From positions 13,723 through 77,722 of the forward strand of contig CAZYES010000001.1 of the NCBI GenBank assembly GCA_964646515.1: a DNA stretch of 64,000 bases, given 5' to 3'. Source of the DNA: C7867-002 sp964646515 (GTDB taxonomy: Bacteria; Patescibacteriota; Minisyncoccia; Phycocordibacterales; PALSA-1337). Made by a program: the position numbers and the translations under genes. The notes under the pieces are model-generated. The model made no database searches. It was given only the letters and a program-made list of their open reading frames with translations, and was not told the DNA's origin. Below, one piece after another: positions 43,508 through 52,100 of this stretch (position 1 is the stretch's first letter; the number at the start of each line of letters is the position of its first letter).

Positions 43508-43516
43508 TGTTACATT
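43508..43516 (+). promoter_or_regulatory. Extended -10 promoter of the M16 peptidase gene (leaderless)
   Basis: TGTTACATT ends 7 nt before the ATG at 43524. Confidence 0.4.
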
Positions 43517-43523
43517 TAGAAAC

Positions 43524-44795
43524 ATGAAATTTAATAGAGTAACTCTCTCAAATGGAGTACGTGTCATTACGGTGCCAATGACTGACAATCCATCGGTGAC
43601 TATTCTTGTATTAGTTGGCGCTGGTTCTAAATATGAGACTAAAGAAATAAATGGTCTTTCTCATTTTCTAGAACACATGGTTTTTAAGGGCACTACCAAT
43701 AGACCAAAGACCATAGACATTTCTAGAGAATTGGACTCGATTGGTGCCCAGTACAATGCCTTTACGGGGCAAGAACTTACGGGTTATTATGCCAAATCAG
43801 ATGCCCGTCATCTAGACAAGATTATCGACGTTGTCTCTGATATGTATTTGAACCCGCTTTTTGACGCCAAGGAAATAGAAAAAGAAAAAGGGGTAATTGT
43901 TGAGGAAATTCGTATGTACCAAGACCTGCCTCAGCGGCGCGTGGACAATGTACTTATGTCACTTGTTTATGGCGATCAGCCTGCTGGTTGGGATGTGGCG
44001 GGCACAGAGGATAATGTTCGCTCATTCAATCGTGAACAACTTATTGATTATCGCAGTAAACATTATGTGAGTAGGTCAACCACGGTCGTCATTGCCGGTT
44101 CGTTTGATGAAGAAAAAACAATCGAGGCTATCGGAAAGGCTTTTTTGAAAGTGCCCAAAGCAAATGCGGGGAGTAAGTTGGCTGTAACCGAATCACAGAG
44201 CGCTCCACAGATAAAAACCGAATTTAAAGAAACTGATCAGACCCACATTGTCATTGGTCTCAGAACTTTTTCTGTATTTGATGATAGGATTCCGGCTATG
44301 CATGTGCTCTCAACTATTTTGGGGAAGGGAATGAGCTCAAGACTTTTTTCTAAAATGAGAGACGACCTTGGGATCTGTTATTACATCAAGACAGAACACA
44401 GTCCGCTCACCGATCATGGGATATTGACGATCTCCGCTGGTCTTGATAATTCTAGGGTTGAAGAGGGAGTCAGACAGATCGTCGTTGAGTGCGAAAAGAT
44501 CAAGGACGAATTGGTCAATGATGTGGAGCTTAAAAAGGCCAAAGATTATATTTCTGGCACGACAATGCTCGAATTGGAGACTTCAGAAGCACGCGCCGAG
44601 TACTGCGGTCTCCAAGAGATCTTAAAGCGCGACATCGAGACCCCAGAAGAGATTATTGCCAAGATTAACAAAGTTACTGCTGGAGATGTGCGAAAGTTAG
44701 CTAGAGAGGTTTTTGTTAATGAGGGGTTGAATATGGCGATAATTGGTAAATTGAAAAACGGCGATGGTCTCAAAGATTGTTTTAGGTTTGGTTAA
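43524..44795 (+). CDS. M16-family zinc peptidase
   Basis: 423 residues, the usual size of a processing-peptidase-like subunit. The inverted zinc motif HFLEH is at 47-51 (NGLSHFLEHMVFKGT). The downstream acidic segment EKEKGVIVEEIRMYQD supplies the third ligand. The second M16 half carries the usual GLGMSSRLF-like sequence (GKGMSSRLFSKMRD). No signal peptide, so cytosolic. Substrates are probably short peptides. Confidence 0.92.
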   Translation: MKFNRVTLSNGVRVITVPMTDNPSVTILVLVGAGSKYETKEINGLSHFLEHMVFKGTTNRPKTIDISRELDSIGAQYNAFTGQELTGYYAKSDARHLDKIIDVVSDMYLNPLFDAKEIEKEKGVIVEEIRMYQDLPQRRVDNVLMSLVYGDQPAGWDVAGTEDNVRSFNREQLIDYRSKHYVSRSTTVVIAGSFDEEKTIEAIGKAFLKVPKANAGSKLAVTESQSAPQIKTEFKETDQTHIVIGLRTFSVFDDRIPAMHVLSTILGKGMSSRLFSKMRDDLGICYYIKTEHSPLTDHGILTISAGLDNSRVEEGVRQIVVECEKIKDELVNDVELKKAKDYISGTTMLELETSEARAEYCGLQEILKRDIETPEEIIAKINKVTAGDVRKLAREVFVNEGLNMAIIGKLKNGDGLKDCFRFG

Positions 44796-44813
44796 TGACA
44801 AGTCATGATTTTG

Positions 44814-44842
44814 TTGTGCATCGCTAATAATAGCGGTATACT
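44814..44842 (+). promoter_or_regulatory. Promoter of the AI-2E gene (leaderless)
   Basis: TTGTGC, 17 nt, TATACT; the -10 ends 6 nt before the ATG at 44849. Confidence 0.55.
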
Positions 44843-44848
44843 TTTGTC

Positions 44849-45946
44849 ATGAATGAGTCAAAAAACACCCATGTAGTAGTCAATACGGGTACTCTCATAC
44901 GTTTTTTTCTCATTACAGTTTTGCTTTTGGTGTTGTACTACATCTCTGATGTCATCCTAGTGATTGTCGCTGCCATAGTCATCGCTTCGGCCATTGAACC
45001 CTTGATACGCAGATTGAAGAGGCGAAAGATACATCGGATTGTTAGCGTCATAGTCATATATGTACTTCTGGCACTTGCCCTTGCAGGGATTCTAATATTT
45101 TTCTTACCATTGGTCGTAAATGATATGGTGACTTTTCTTAATGGTCTACCGCATACGATTTCACTGGGCAATCTCTGGAGTCCCTTATCTTCTGTTGGCG
45201 GTGACACTGTAGCCACTTCCCAGTCATTGTCAGGGAATACAATCTCCATATATGATTTTGTTGATGAGCTCAAATCTCTCATTGCTGGTACTAGTGCCGA
45301 AGTCTTCAAGACAGCTAGTGTGCTCTTTGGTGGTGTTCTTAGCTTTCTTCTGATTGTGATTCTCTCATTTTATTTGGCGGTTCAAGAAGACGGAGTCGGT
45401 GATTTTTTACGCATTGTGGCTCCAGTCAAGCATCATGACTATGTTGTCGATCTTTGGGCTCGTTCTCAGCGTAAGATGGCCCTGTGGTTGCAAGGTCAGA
45501 TTGTTTTGGGAATAATTGTGGGTATTTTGGTCTACATTGTCTTGTTGATTGTTGGTATCCCTCACGCGCTTTTGCTTGCTGTGCTTGCCGGTCTGTTCGA
45601 GATCATACCTGTTTTTGGACCAATCATTTCAGCTATTCCGGCAGTTGCTACGGCTTTTGCAGAACGTGGCCTAGGTATAGGTCTTTTGTTGGTTGGTCTG
45701 TATATTGTCATACAGCAACTCGAGGGTCAGCTTTTTTATCCTTTGGTAGTAAAGAAAGTTGTCGGCATTTCTCCTATTGTAGTTATCCTTGCTCTTGTTA
45801 TTGGTGCCAAGCTCGCCGGTGTCTTGGGGGCATTGATTGCTGTACCGCTGTCGGCTGCTTTGATGGAGTATATTCATGATATTGAAAAGTATAAAAATGC
45901 AGAAAGAGCCGAGAGGGCCGTGATCAATAAGAAAACAAATGCATAA
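44849..45946 (+). CDS. AI-2E family transporter (permease PerM-like)
   Basis: 365 residues with about seven to eight membrane helices. The family pattern is present: two N-terminal helices, a soluble middle segment, then LRIVAPVKHHDYVVDLWARSQRKMALWLQGQ and the conserved loop LFEIIPVFGPIISAIPAV. A QQLEGQLFYPLVVKKVVGI motif follows. Family members export small molecules or act as Na+/H+ antiporters; the substrate is unknown. It overlaps metG by 8 bp, so the two are translationally linked. Confidence 0.9.
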   Translation: MNESKNTHVVVNTGTLIRFFLITVLLLVLYYISDVILVIVAAIVIASAIEPLIRRLKRRKIHRIVSVIVIYVLLALALAGILIFFLPLVVNDMVTFLNGLPHTISLGNLWSPLSSVGGDTVATSQSLSGNTISIYDFVDELKSLIAGTSAEVFKTASVLFGGVLSFLLIVILSFYLAVQEDGVGDFLRIVAPVKHHDYVVDLWARSQRKMALWLQGQIVLGIIVGILVYIVLLIVGIPHALLLAVLAGLFEIIPVFGPIISAIPAVATAFAERGLGIGLLLVGLYIVIQQLEGQLFYPLVVKKVVGISPIVVILALVIGAKLAGVLGALIAVPLSAALMEYIHDIEKYKNAERAERAVINKKTNA

Positions 45947-47411
45947 TACATCTAGATCATTTTATATAACGACGACTTTGCCGTATGTCAATGCCGATCC
46001 TCATATTGGTTATGCCATGGAGCTTATTCGAGCCGATGTCATAGCTAGAGCAAAGAGGCTGGCTGGTTTTGAAGTATTTTTCAATATGGGTACCGATGAG
46101 CATGGCGTGAAAGTCTATCGTAAAGCCAAAGAGCAGGGCATTGATCCGCAAAAGTACGTGGATATTCTCGCAGAAAAATACAAACAACTTATTTCTGCCC
46201 TCAATATCATGAAAGAGGTCTGTTTTATTCGCACGACAGACCCACGTCATATGAAAGCGGCGCAAGAATTTTGGAGAGTCGTGAACAAGAACGGGTTGAT
46301 TTACAAAAAAAATTATTCGGTCAAATATTGCGTGGGCTGTGAATTGGAAAAGACAGAGTCGGAACTTGTAGATGGCAAGTGCCCTCTGCATCCACTTACG
46401 GAATTGGACATTATTGAAGAAGAGAATTACTTTTTTAGGTTTAGTATTTTCCAGAGACAACTTATGGAGCTGTATGAAAAAGACATTTTTGTTATTCCAA
46501 ATTCACGGTTAAATGAAATACGCGCTTTTGTCGAACGGGGCATTGAAGATTTTAGTATATCTAGATTGGCCAGCAAAATGCCCTGGGGCGTGCCAGTACC
46601 AGATGATGATGAGCATGTCATGTATGTGTGGTTTGACGCTTTGGTTAATTACATTTCTGTTATTGGTTGGCCAGATAGGGTAGACGATTTCAAGAAATGG
46701 TGGATCGATAGTGGCGGTGTTGTGCAATACTGTGGCAAAGATAATCTGCGTCAACAATCGGCTATGTGGCAGGCCATGCTCATGGCCGCAAAAATACCAC
46801 CTTCGAAAGCCATTGTTATCAATGGATTTATCACTGGCGATGGTGGAGTTAAGATGTCCAAATCTCTGGGCAATACTGTTGACCCCTTTGCAATCATAAA
46901 GGAGTATGGCACTGACGCTTTGCGTTACTACGTCATACGTGAATTGAGTCCGCATGAAGATAGTCCATTTACCATGGAGAAATTCAAAGAGGCTTATAAT
47001 GCCCATCTGGCCAATGGTCTCGGCAACTTGGTTTCGAGAGTGATGAAGATGTCAGAGGCTAACTCGGTTAAATTCGACACGCAAATTTTTGATAGTCTTT
47101 CCGAATTTGCAGAAGTAAAAACCATGCGCAAAAAATATGATGAAGGCTTGGACAAGTATGATCTGGCGCAATCTGCCAATGCTGTCTGGGAGTTTATTGC
47201 CAATACGGATAAGATTGTCCAGGAACGCGCGCCGTTCAAGAAAATAAAGACAGATAAAATTGGGGCAGAGAGTGATATAAAAGAGCTATTGGCTAGGCTA
47301 AAATTGGTCGGTCTCATGCTCGCTCCTATATTGCCAGAAACTAGCACAAATATTATCAATCTTGTCGAAAACAATAAGATGCCTGAAACGCCGTTGTTTA
47401 TTAGAAAATAA
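45939..47411 (+). CDS. metG: Methionyl-tRNA synthetase
   Basis: 490 residues, class I. HIGY (from His22) stands for HIGH, and KMSKS starts at Lys305 (GGVKMSKSLGNTVDP). A Zn-binding CVGCE...CPLH knuckle lies in the connective domain. The tRNA-binding C-terminal appendix of larger MetRS is missing, as in many compact forms. Overlaps the AI-2E gene upstream by 8 bp. Confidence 0.95.
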   Translation: MHNTSRSFYITTTLPYVNADPHIGYAMELIRADVIARAKRLAGFEVFFNMGTDEHGVKVYRKAKEQGIDPQKYVDILAEKYKQLISALNIMKEVCFIRTTDPRHMKAAQEFWRVVNKNGLIYKKNYSVKYCVGCELEKTESELVDGKCPLHPLTELDIIEEENYFFRFSIFQRQLMELYEKDIFVIPNSRLNEIRAFVERGIEDFSISRLASKMPWGVPVPDDDEHVMYVWFDALVNYISVIGWPDRVDDFKKWWIDSGGVVQYCGKDNLRQQSAMWQAMLMAAKIPPSKAIVINGFITGDGGVKMSKSLGNTVDPFAIIKEYGTDALRYYVIRELSPHEDSPFTMEKFKEAYNAHLANGLGNLVSRVMKMSEANSVKFDTQIFDSLSEFAEVKTMRKKYDEGLDKYDLAQSANAVWEFIANTDKIVQERAPFKKIKTDKIGAESDIKELLARLKLVGLMLAPILPETSTNIINLVENNKMPETPLFIRK

Positions 47412-47462
47412 TTTTTTGTTCGCCAATATTCCTCTGATTATTTTTTATTGCAGGAGAACGTT

Positions 47463-48293
47463 ATGAAATACGTAGATATACACGGTCATGTAAATTTTGC
47501 CACCTATGATGAAGACCGAGAGGCGGTTATTAATCGGGCGCAGGAAGCGGGGGTTGGGATTGTCAGTGTTGGCGTGGATCTTCAATCATCAAAAAAGGCG
47601 CTTGAATTGGCCGAATCTCACCCAAACATGTGGGCTGTTGTGGGTATGCACCCGACCAATGTCGCCGAATTTTCCAATAAAATTGGTAAAGACGATTTAA
47701 AATGCAGGGAGGCTAACTTAATGCAGGTTTTTGATTATGATGAATTCAAAAAGTTGGCATTTCATCCAAAAGTTATTGCTATCGGCGAGTGCGGGCTCGA
47801 TTACTTTCATTCCAAGACAGGAGATATGGATGGAGAAAGGGAAGTTTTTATCGAGCATATAAATCTGGCCAACGAGGTCAACAAACCACTTATGCTACAT
47901 GTAAGAAATGGTTCCACAGGATCCGCCTATCAAGAAACAATCGCTATTTTGAAGAGATATGCAAAAGTGCGAGCGAATTTTCATTTTTTTGCCGGTACGC
48001 TCGAAGACATGAAGAGTGCTCTTGAAATCGATGCCATGTTTTCTTTTACGGGAGTAGTTACTTTTGCTAGGAGTTATGATGAGCTAGTGAGGGCCTTGCC
48101 GGCCGATCGTATCATGTCGGAGACGGATTGTCCCTATGTGGCGCCTGTGCCATATCGTGGCCGTAGAAACGAGCCAACCTATGTCGTCGAAGTGGTCAAA
48201 GCGATTGCAGAGATCAGGGGAGAAAGATTCGAAGCATTAAGTGAGCAGTTATTGCAAAACGCGCGTGATTTTTTTACTTGCATATCTCATTGA
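47463..48293 (+). CDS. TatD-family metal-dependent hydrolase
   Basis: About 276 residues. The metal motif reads DIHGHVNF (usual DxHxH), followed by VVGMHPTN, IGECGLDYFH, LHVRNG (one His), FHFFAG and SETDCPYVAP, the normal order of TatD metal ligands. Members are 3'-5' DNases or related hydrolases. The start at 47463 is supported by a GCAGGAGAA ribosome-binding site just upstream, one of few strong ones in the window; an in-frame ATG at 47448 lies upstream of that site. Confidence 0.9.
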   Translation: MKYVDIHGHVNFATYDEDREAVINRAQEAGVGIVSVGVDLQSSKKALELAESHPNMWAVVGMHPTNVAEFSNKIGKDDLKCREANLMQVFDYDEFKKLAFHPKVIAIGECGLDYFHSKTGDMDGEREVFIEHINLANEVNKPLMLHVRNGSTGSAYQETIAILKRYAKVRANFHFFAGTLEDMKSALEIDAMFSFTGVVTFARSYDELVRALPADRIMSETDCPYVAPVPYRGRRNEPTYVVEVVKAIAEIRGERFEALSEQLLQNARDFFTCISH

Positions 48294-48524
48294 GGAGCGT
48301 ATAATTGTTGCGTGGATTAGAAATTTGCCTGCCCACCACAATATCTTTAACTAATATTCGTACTCTTGCGTGAACGTTATTATTGTGTTAGCCTCATTAC
48401 ACATTATAAGTAATCGTAACTAGTTCCTCGGTTTGCCCGTCCCATTGAGCGTTACTCTATGAGAATGGTAGACAAGGATCTCGCTGTCAATCATCCGAAG
48501 CGAGCCACTGGTTGCAAACAAACT

Positions 48525-49025
48525 ATGGAAGAAAATATTCATGATGGACATTTGACAACTTACGAAGTAGGGTATCTTTTGTCTATTGCTATTACCGAAG
48601 AGCATATTTTAGCCGAGGTTGATAAGATAAGAGAGATAATCACACTGGCTGGTGCCTCGATCGTTACTGAAGGAGCGCCTCATCGTCAGGAGCTCTCTTA
48701 TACCATGAGGATCAAAACAGTCTCTGGTTCCTATCAAAAATTCGATGAGGCATATTTCGGCTGGATCAAGTTCGAACTTGAATCTAGCAAGGTGGAGCTG
48801 GTCAAAAAGTCGATTGAAGATTTACCCTCGATCATTCGCATATTACTCGTCACCACTGTCAAAGAAAATACTTATTTGGGCAAGTCCGCCCCAGCTATCT
48901 CTACAGGTTTTGTCTCGAAACGCGCCACGATAGAAGGGCCAGTCAACATAGAAAAGAAAGATGTTACTCTGGCGACTCTAGAAGAAATGGACAAGAGTAT
49001 CGATGAAATGGTTAAGGAGGCATAG
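48525..49025 (+). CDS. rpsF: 30S ribosomal protein bS6
   Basis: About 166 residues from the ATG at 48525; an in-frame start at 48459 is also open but adds a sequence unlike S6. The core starts TYEVGYLLSIAITEEHILAEVDKI, then LSYTMRIKTVSGSYQKFDEAYFGWIKFEL. Longer than E. coli S6, with a C-terminal extension. It heads the rpsF-ssb-rpsR group. Confidence 0.88.
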   Translation: MEENIHDGHLTTYEVGYLLSIAITEEHILAEVDKIREIITLAGASIVTEGAPHRQELSYTMRIKTVSGSYQKFDEAYFGWIKFELESSKVELVKKSIEDLPSIIRILLVTTVKENTYLGKSAPAISTGFVSKRATIEGPVNIEKKDVTLATLEEMDKSIDEMVKEA

Positions 49026-49093
49026 TTACGCTATGTATATTCTAGGACCGATGTCCTAGAACAAAAATAAAACTATTAATTAACCATAAAAAC

Positions 49094-49600
49094 ATGTACC
49101 TAAACAAAACGTTTATTATAGGGAATTTAACAAGGGATCCAGAGATTAGAATGTTGCCGTCAGGTATCAAAGTCTGTAGTTTTGGCGTTGCCATCAATCG
49201 TTTCTTTAAAGATAAAGATGGCATGAAGCAAGAAGCTACCGATTTTGAGAATGTCACGGCCTTTGGTAAGATAGGCGAACTCGCTGGTCAGTATCTCAAA
49301 AAAGGACAACAAGTTCTCGTTGAGGGCCGTTTGCAGACCAGATCTTGGGAATCAAATGGCGAAAAAAAGTATCGTACAGAAATTATCGCCGATAATATCC
49401 AATTTGGCCCCAAGGCCAGTGGTAATTATCAGAAATCTGCAAATACGGTCGGTACATCTTCTGAAACTCCTGGTCTACAGTCGCAGACCGAGCCACAGAG
49501 TGGAGAAGTGGGTGGGGAGTTGACTGGTGGAGCGGTAGAGAAAGATAATAAGATCGAATATCCGAGCGAAGAGATCAATCCGGATGATATTCCATTTTAA
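49094..49600 (+). CDS. ssb: Single-stranded DNA-binding protein
   Basis: 168 residues. OB-fold 1-105 (MYLNKTFIIGNLTRDPEIR, TAFGKIGELAGQYLKKGQQVLVEGRL), a Gln/Ser/Gly-rich linker, and the acidic interaction tip ending DDIPF. Between S6 and S18 as in many bacteria. Works with RecO, RecJ and RecA, also encoded here. Confidence 0.97.
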   Translation: MYLNKTFIIGNLTRDPEIRMLPSGIKVCSFGVAINRFFKDKDGMKQEATDFENVTAFGKIGELAGQYLKKGQQVLVEGRLQTRSWESNGEKKYRTEIIADNIQFGPKASGNYQKSANTVGTSSETPGLQSQTEPQSGEVGGELTGGAVEKDNKIEYPSEEINPDDIPF

Positions 49601-49642
49601 CGATTAATCACGAAGTTTATAATTCACTGATTTGTATTAAAT

Positions 49643-49849
49643 ATGATGAAAAAACAATGTTATTTTAACCAGCATAATATCAAGTATATCGATTACAAAG
49701 ATACGGAGATCTTAAAAAAGTTTCTCAATCCACACGGTCGTATTTTGAGTCGCAAACGCACGGGTATATCGGCAAAATATCAGCGCCAGCTTGGTGTTGC
49801 TGTCAAAAGAGCAAGATTCATGGGACTTTTGCCGTATGTCGCTAGATAA
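49643..49849 (+). CDS. rpsR: 30S ribosomal protein bS18
   Basis: 68 residues. IKYIDYKDTEILKKFLNPHGRILSRKRTG and KYQRQLGVAVKRARFMGLLPYV are diagnostic. rplI (bL9), which usually follows, is absent; a bidirectional terminator and convergent efp come next. Confidence 0.97.
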   Translation: MMKKQCYFNQHNIKYIDYKDTEILKKFLNPHGRILSRKRTGISAKYQRQLGVAVKRARFMGLLPYVAR

Positions 49850-49867
49850 TCTGGCCTAAGAGTGAAA

Positions 49868-49900
49868 AAAGAAAGCGGATTTTTTTACCCGCTTTCTTTT
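49868..49900. terminator. Bidirectional terminator between rpsR and efp
   Basis: Eleven-bp stem AAAGAAAGCGG/CCGCTTTCTTT, 10-nt loop, preceded by an A run and ending in TTTT. It can serve both convergent genes. Confidence 0.8.
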
Positions 49901-49905
49901 GTTCA

Positions 49906-50475
49906 TTATTTGACTCTCTCACGGTATTCTCCAGTTTCAGTGTTGATACGGATGGTGTCTCCTTGGTTGACGAATAGGGGAACGTTGATAGTCGCGCCAG
50001 TCTCGAGAGTAATATTCTTTTGACCACCTGTGGCGGTGTCGCCCTTGACGTTAGGTGGTGCCTCGGTGACTTTCAGTTCTGCGATAATTGGCATTCTGAA
50101 ACCTATTGGCTGATCTTTGAATAGGTACTGAGTGACAATAGTATTTGGTTTTAGGAATCTCCCCTGAGGTCCAACAATCTCTTCGCTTACTTTGAAACGA
50201 TTGGCCGGATTTTCTGGATCAGAGAACCACCATTCGCCACGGTTATTATAAAGATACTTCATCTCCCTTTCTTCTATTTCGGCCTCTTCTACTTTTTCAG
50301 ATTGATGGAATGAATATTCTGTGACTTTACCAGTCATGAGGTTTTTGAGTTTGGTGGCATTTACCGGTTTCCTCTGTTGTTTGCGGAAAACGTGAGATGA
50401 GATGACCTCGAAAGGTTGACCATCGAGGACTATGTATTTTTTCTCGGTGATTTCGTTATATTCCAAAAGAGACAT
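49906..50475 (-). CDS. efp: Elongation factor P with a non-canonical tip loop
   Basis: Relieves ribosome stalling at polyproline. 189 residues with three barrel domains. The first reads SSHVFRKQQRKPVNATKLKNL. The tip that in E. coli is PGKG, with modified Lys34, is here K32-Q-Q-R-K-P37, so position 34 aligns with Gln34. A nearby Lys36 or Arg35 might substitute. The YLFKDQPIGFRMP and C-terminal GDTIRINTETGEYRERVK segments are normal. No modification-enzyme gene is seen nearby. recA is upstream on the same strand. Confidence 0.93.
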   Translation of the reverse strand: MSLLEYNEITEKKYIVLDGQPFEVISSHVFRKQQRKPVNATKLKNLMTGKVTEYSFHQSEKVEEAEIEEREMKYLYNNRGEWWFSDPENPANRFKVSEEIVGPQGRFLKPNTIVTQYLFKDQPIGFRMPIIAELKVTEAPPNVKGDTATGGQKNITLETGATINVPLFVNQGDTIRINTETGEYRERVK

Positions 50476-50559
50476 GGCGTTGGATGTTAGATTACTGGAT
50501 AATTCAAATGTTAAATTGGCCCATGTGGCCTTGTAACTTGGTGATATTTCTTTGTTGTT

Positions 50560-51660
50560 CTACTGTTCGTTAAGTCTGATGCGAATTTGTTTCAAGATCT
50601 CATCGCGTACCTTAGCATTTTCTTTGAGAAATTGTCTAGTGGCATCATAACCGCGTCCGAGTTTTGTCTCGCCGAATGAATACGAAGAACCGGATTTTTG
50701 TAATATAGAGTATTTCTCGCCCAAGGCAATGATTTCTCCTTCTTGTGATATGCCTTCATTGTACATCAGGTCAAATTCCGTCTGTTTGAATGGCGCTGCG
50801 ACCTTGTTTTTGACTACTTTGACACGCACTCGACCACCCATGATCTCTTCACCTTTTTTTATCTGAGCGATACGGCGAATGTCGAGACGTACTGAAGCAT
50901 AGAATTTCAAGGCTTTGCCACCTGGTGTTGTTTCTGGATTGCCGAACATTACACCGATTTGCATACGGATCTGGTTGATGAAGATGACGATAGTTTTTGA
51001 CCTGGCGACAATAGCGGTCAATTTGCGCAGGGCCTGTGACATCAGTCGCGCTTGTGTGCCTACATGATGTGCTCCCATATCTCCCTCGATTTCTGCCTTG
51101 GGTGTCAGCGCTGCGACCGAATCGATAACTACTACATCCATTTTGTTGGTGCGAATCAGGCTGTCTACGATCTCTAGCGCCTGTTCACCAGTGTCTGGTT
51201 GGGAAATGAGCAACTCGTCGATCTTTACGCCAAGACGTTTGGCATATTCTGGGTCCATGGCATGTTCAGCATCTATGTATGCGCAAATGCCATTACGTTT
51301 TTGTGCTTCGGCCACGATATGTAAGGCCAATGTGGTTTTGCCAGACGATTCTGGGCCGAAGATCTCGATAATACGTCCACGGGGGACTCCTCCTATTCCT
51401 AGTGCCCAATCGAGTCCGAGTGAACCAGTTGGTATAGCATTCACATTGACTCTGGGCTTTTCTCCGAGCTTCATTATCGAGTCTTCTCCGAATTTTGTAC
51501 GGATAGTATCTAGGGCGTCACGGATGCTATCGGATGATTTCTTTTTTTCGTCTTCTTTTTTCGTATGTGGTTTTGTTTCTGTTACGCCATATTCTTCTTT
51601 TTGCGGTAGGTCCTGTTCTACTTTGGCCTCGTTTTTGTCTTTAGTTTTTTTAATAGACAT
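50560..51660 (-). CDS. recA: Recombinase RecA
   Basis: 366 residues. Walker A GPESSGKTT (102-110), the VIDSVAALTPKAEIEGDMG region, L1/L2 loops (FINQIRMQIGVMFGNPETTPGGKALKFYASVRLDIRR) and the C-terminal domain are intact. About 45 extra Lys/Glu-rich residues precede the usual N-terminus. On the minus strand a TGGTATCAT lies about 45-50 bp upstream as a likely -10. Central to homologous recombination, and to transformation if ComEC is active. Confidence 0.97.
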   Translation of the reverse strand: MSIKKTKDKNEAKVEQDLPQKEEYGVTETKPHTKKEDEKKKSSDSIRDALDTIRTKFGEDSIMKLGEKPRVNVNAIPTGSLGLDWALGIGGVPRGRIIEIFGPESSGKTTLALHIVAEAQKRNGICAYIDAEHAMDPEYAKRLGVKIDELLISQPDTGEQALEIVDSLIRTNKMDVVVIDSVAALTPKAEIEGDMGAHHVGTQARLMSQALRKLTAIVARSKTIVIFINQIRMQIGVMFGNPETTPGGKALKFYASVRLDIRRIAQIKKGEEIMGGRVRVKVVKNKVAAPFKQTEFDLMYNEGISQEGEIIALGEKYSILQKSGSSYSFGETKLGRGYDATRQFLKENAKVRDEILKQIRIRLNEQ

Positions 51661-51721
51661 GTTTATTAATTCAATAAATTATTTTGATAATATGCAGGTG
51701 TGTCGGTATGATACCACAAAT

Positions 51722-52081
51722 CTATAATGTGCCAACGAGATCGAGCTCCTCACTTACACTTCGTCCAAATTGATCATCTGCTTCGAATGTCAAAACATTC
51801 AAACCGGGCAGGACAATGATGACTTCGCTGAAATTTCCAAGTTCGTCTACTGATATAGCTTTCCCATTCATGGAGAGATTTTTTACTCTTTCGGCTTGAC
51901 CACGGATAGTGATGATAGGGGATGATGTGCCTGTACCATTGGCTGGTTCATATATTTTGATACTCGGTCCTTTGACATAATTGATTGAACGCCAAACTGC
52001 GTAGGTTACAATGAAACCAACGAGGAGTATTATACCTACCAGTCTTATAAATCTGATGGCCGTAGTTCGAGTCAGGGACAT
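51722..52081 (-). CDS. Small membrane-anchored Ig-like protein, unknown
   Basis: 119 residues: one N-terminal membrane helix (about 9-28), then a ~75-residue beta-sandwich-like domain (IKIYEPANGTGTSSPIITIRGQAERVKNLSMNGKAI). It resembles bacterial Ig-like/glucodextranase-B-type modules in wording. No catalytic motif. It lies just after ftsK on the same strand (19-bp gap), so it may be co-expressed; a division-site or envelope role is only a guess. Confidence 0.65.
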   Translation of the reverse strand: MSLTRTTAIRFIRLVGIILLVGFIVTYAVWRSINYVKGPSIKIYEPANGTGTSSPIITIRGQAERVKNLSMNGKAISVDELGNFSEVIIVLPGLNVLTFEADDQFGRSVSEELDLVGTL

Positions 52082-52100
52082 GATTGATAGAAATTACAAA

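Noticed and set aside
45484..45879. 131-codon open frame inside the AI-2E gene
   Set aside because: Cys/Ser/Trp-rich translation typical of a shadow frame; the AI-2E frame has clear family motifs.
48459..48524. N-terminal extension of bS6
   Set aside because: The residues encoded do not resemble S6, and an ATG at 48525 gives the family N-terminus.
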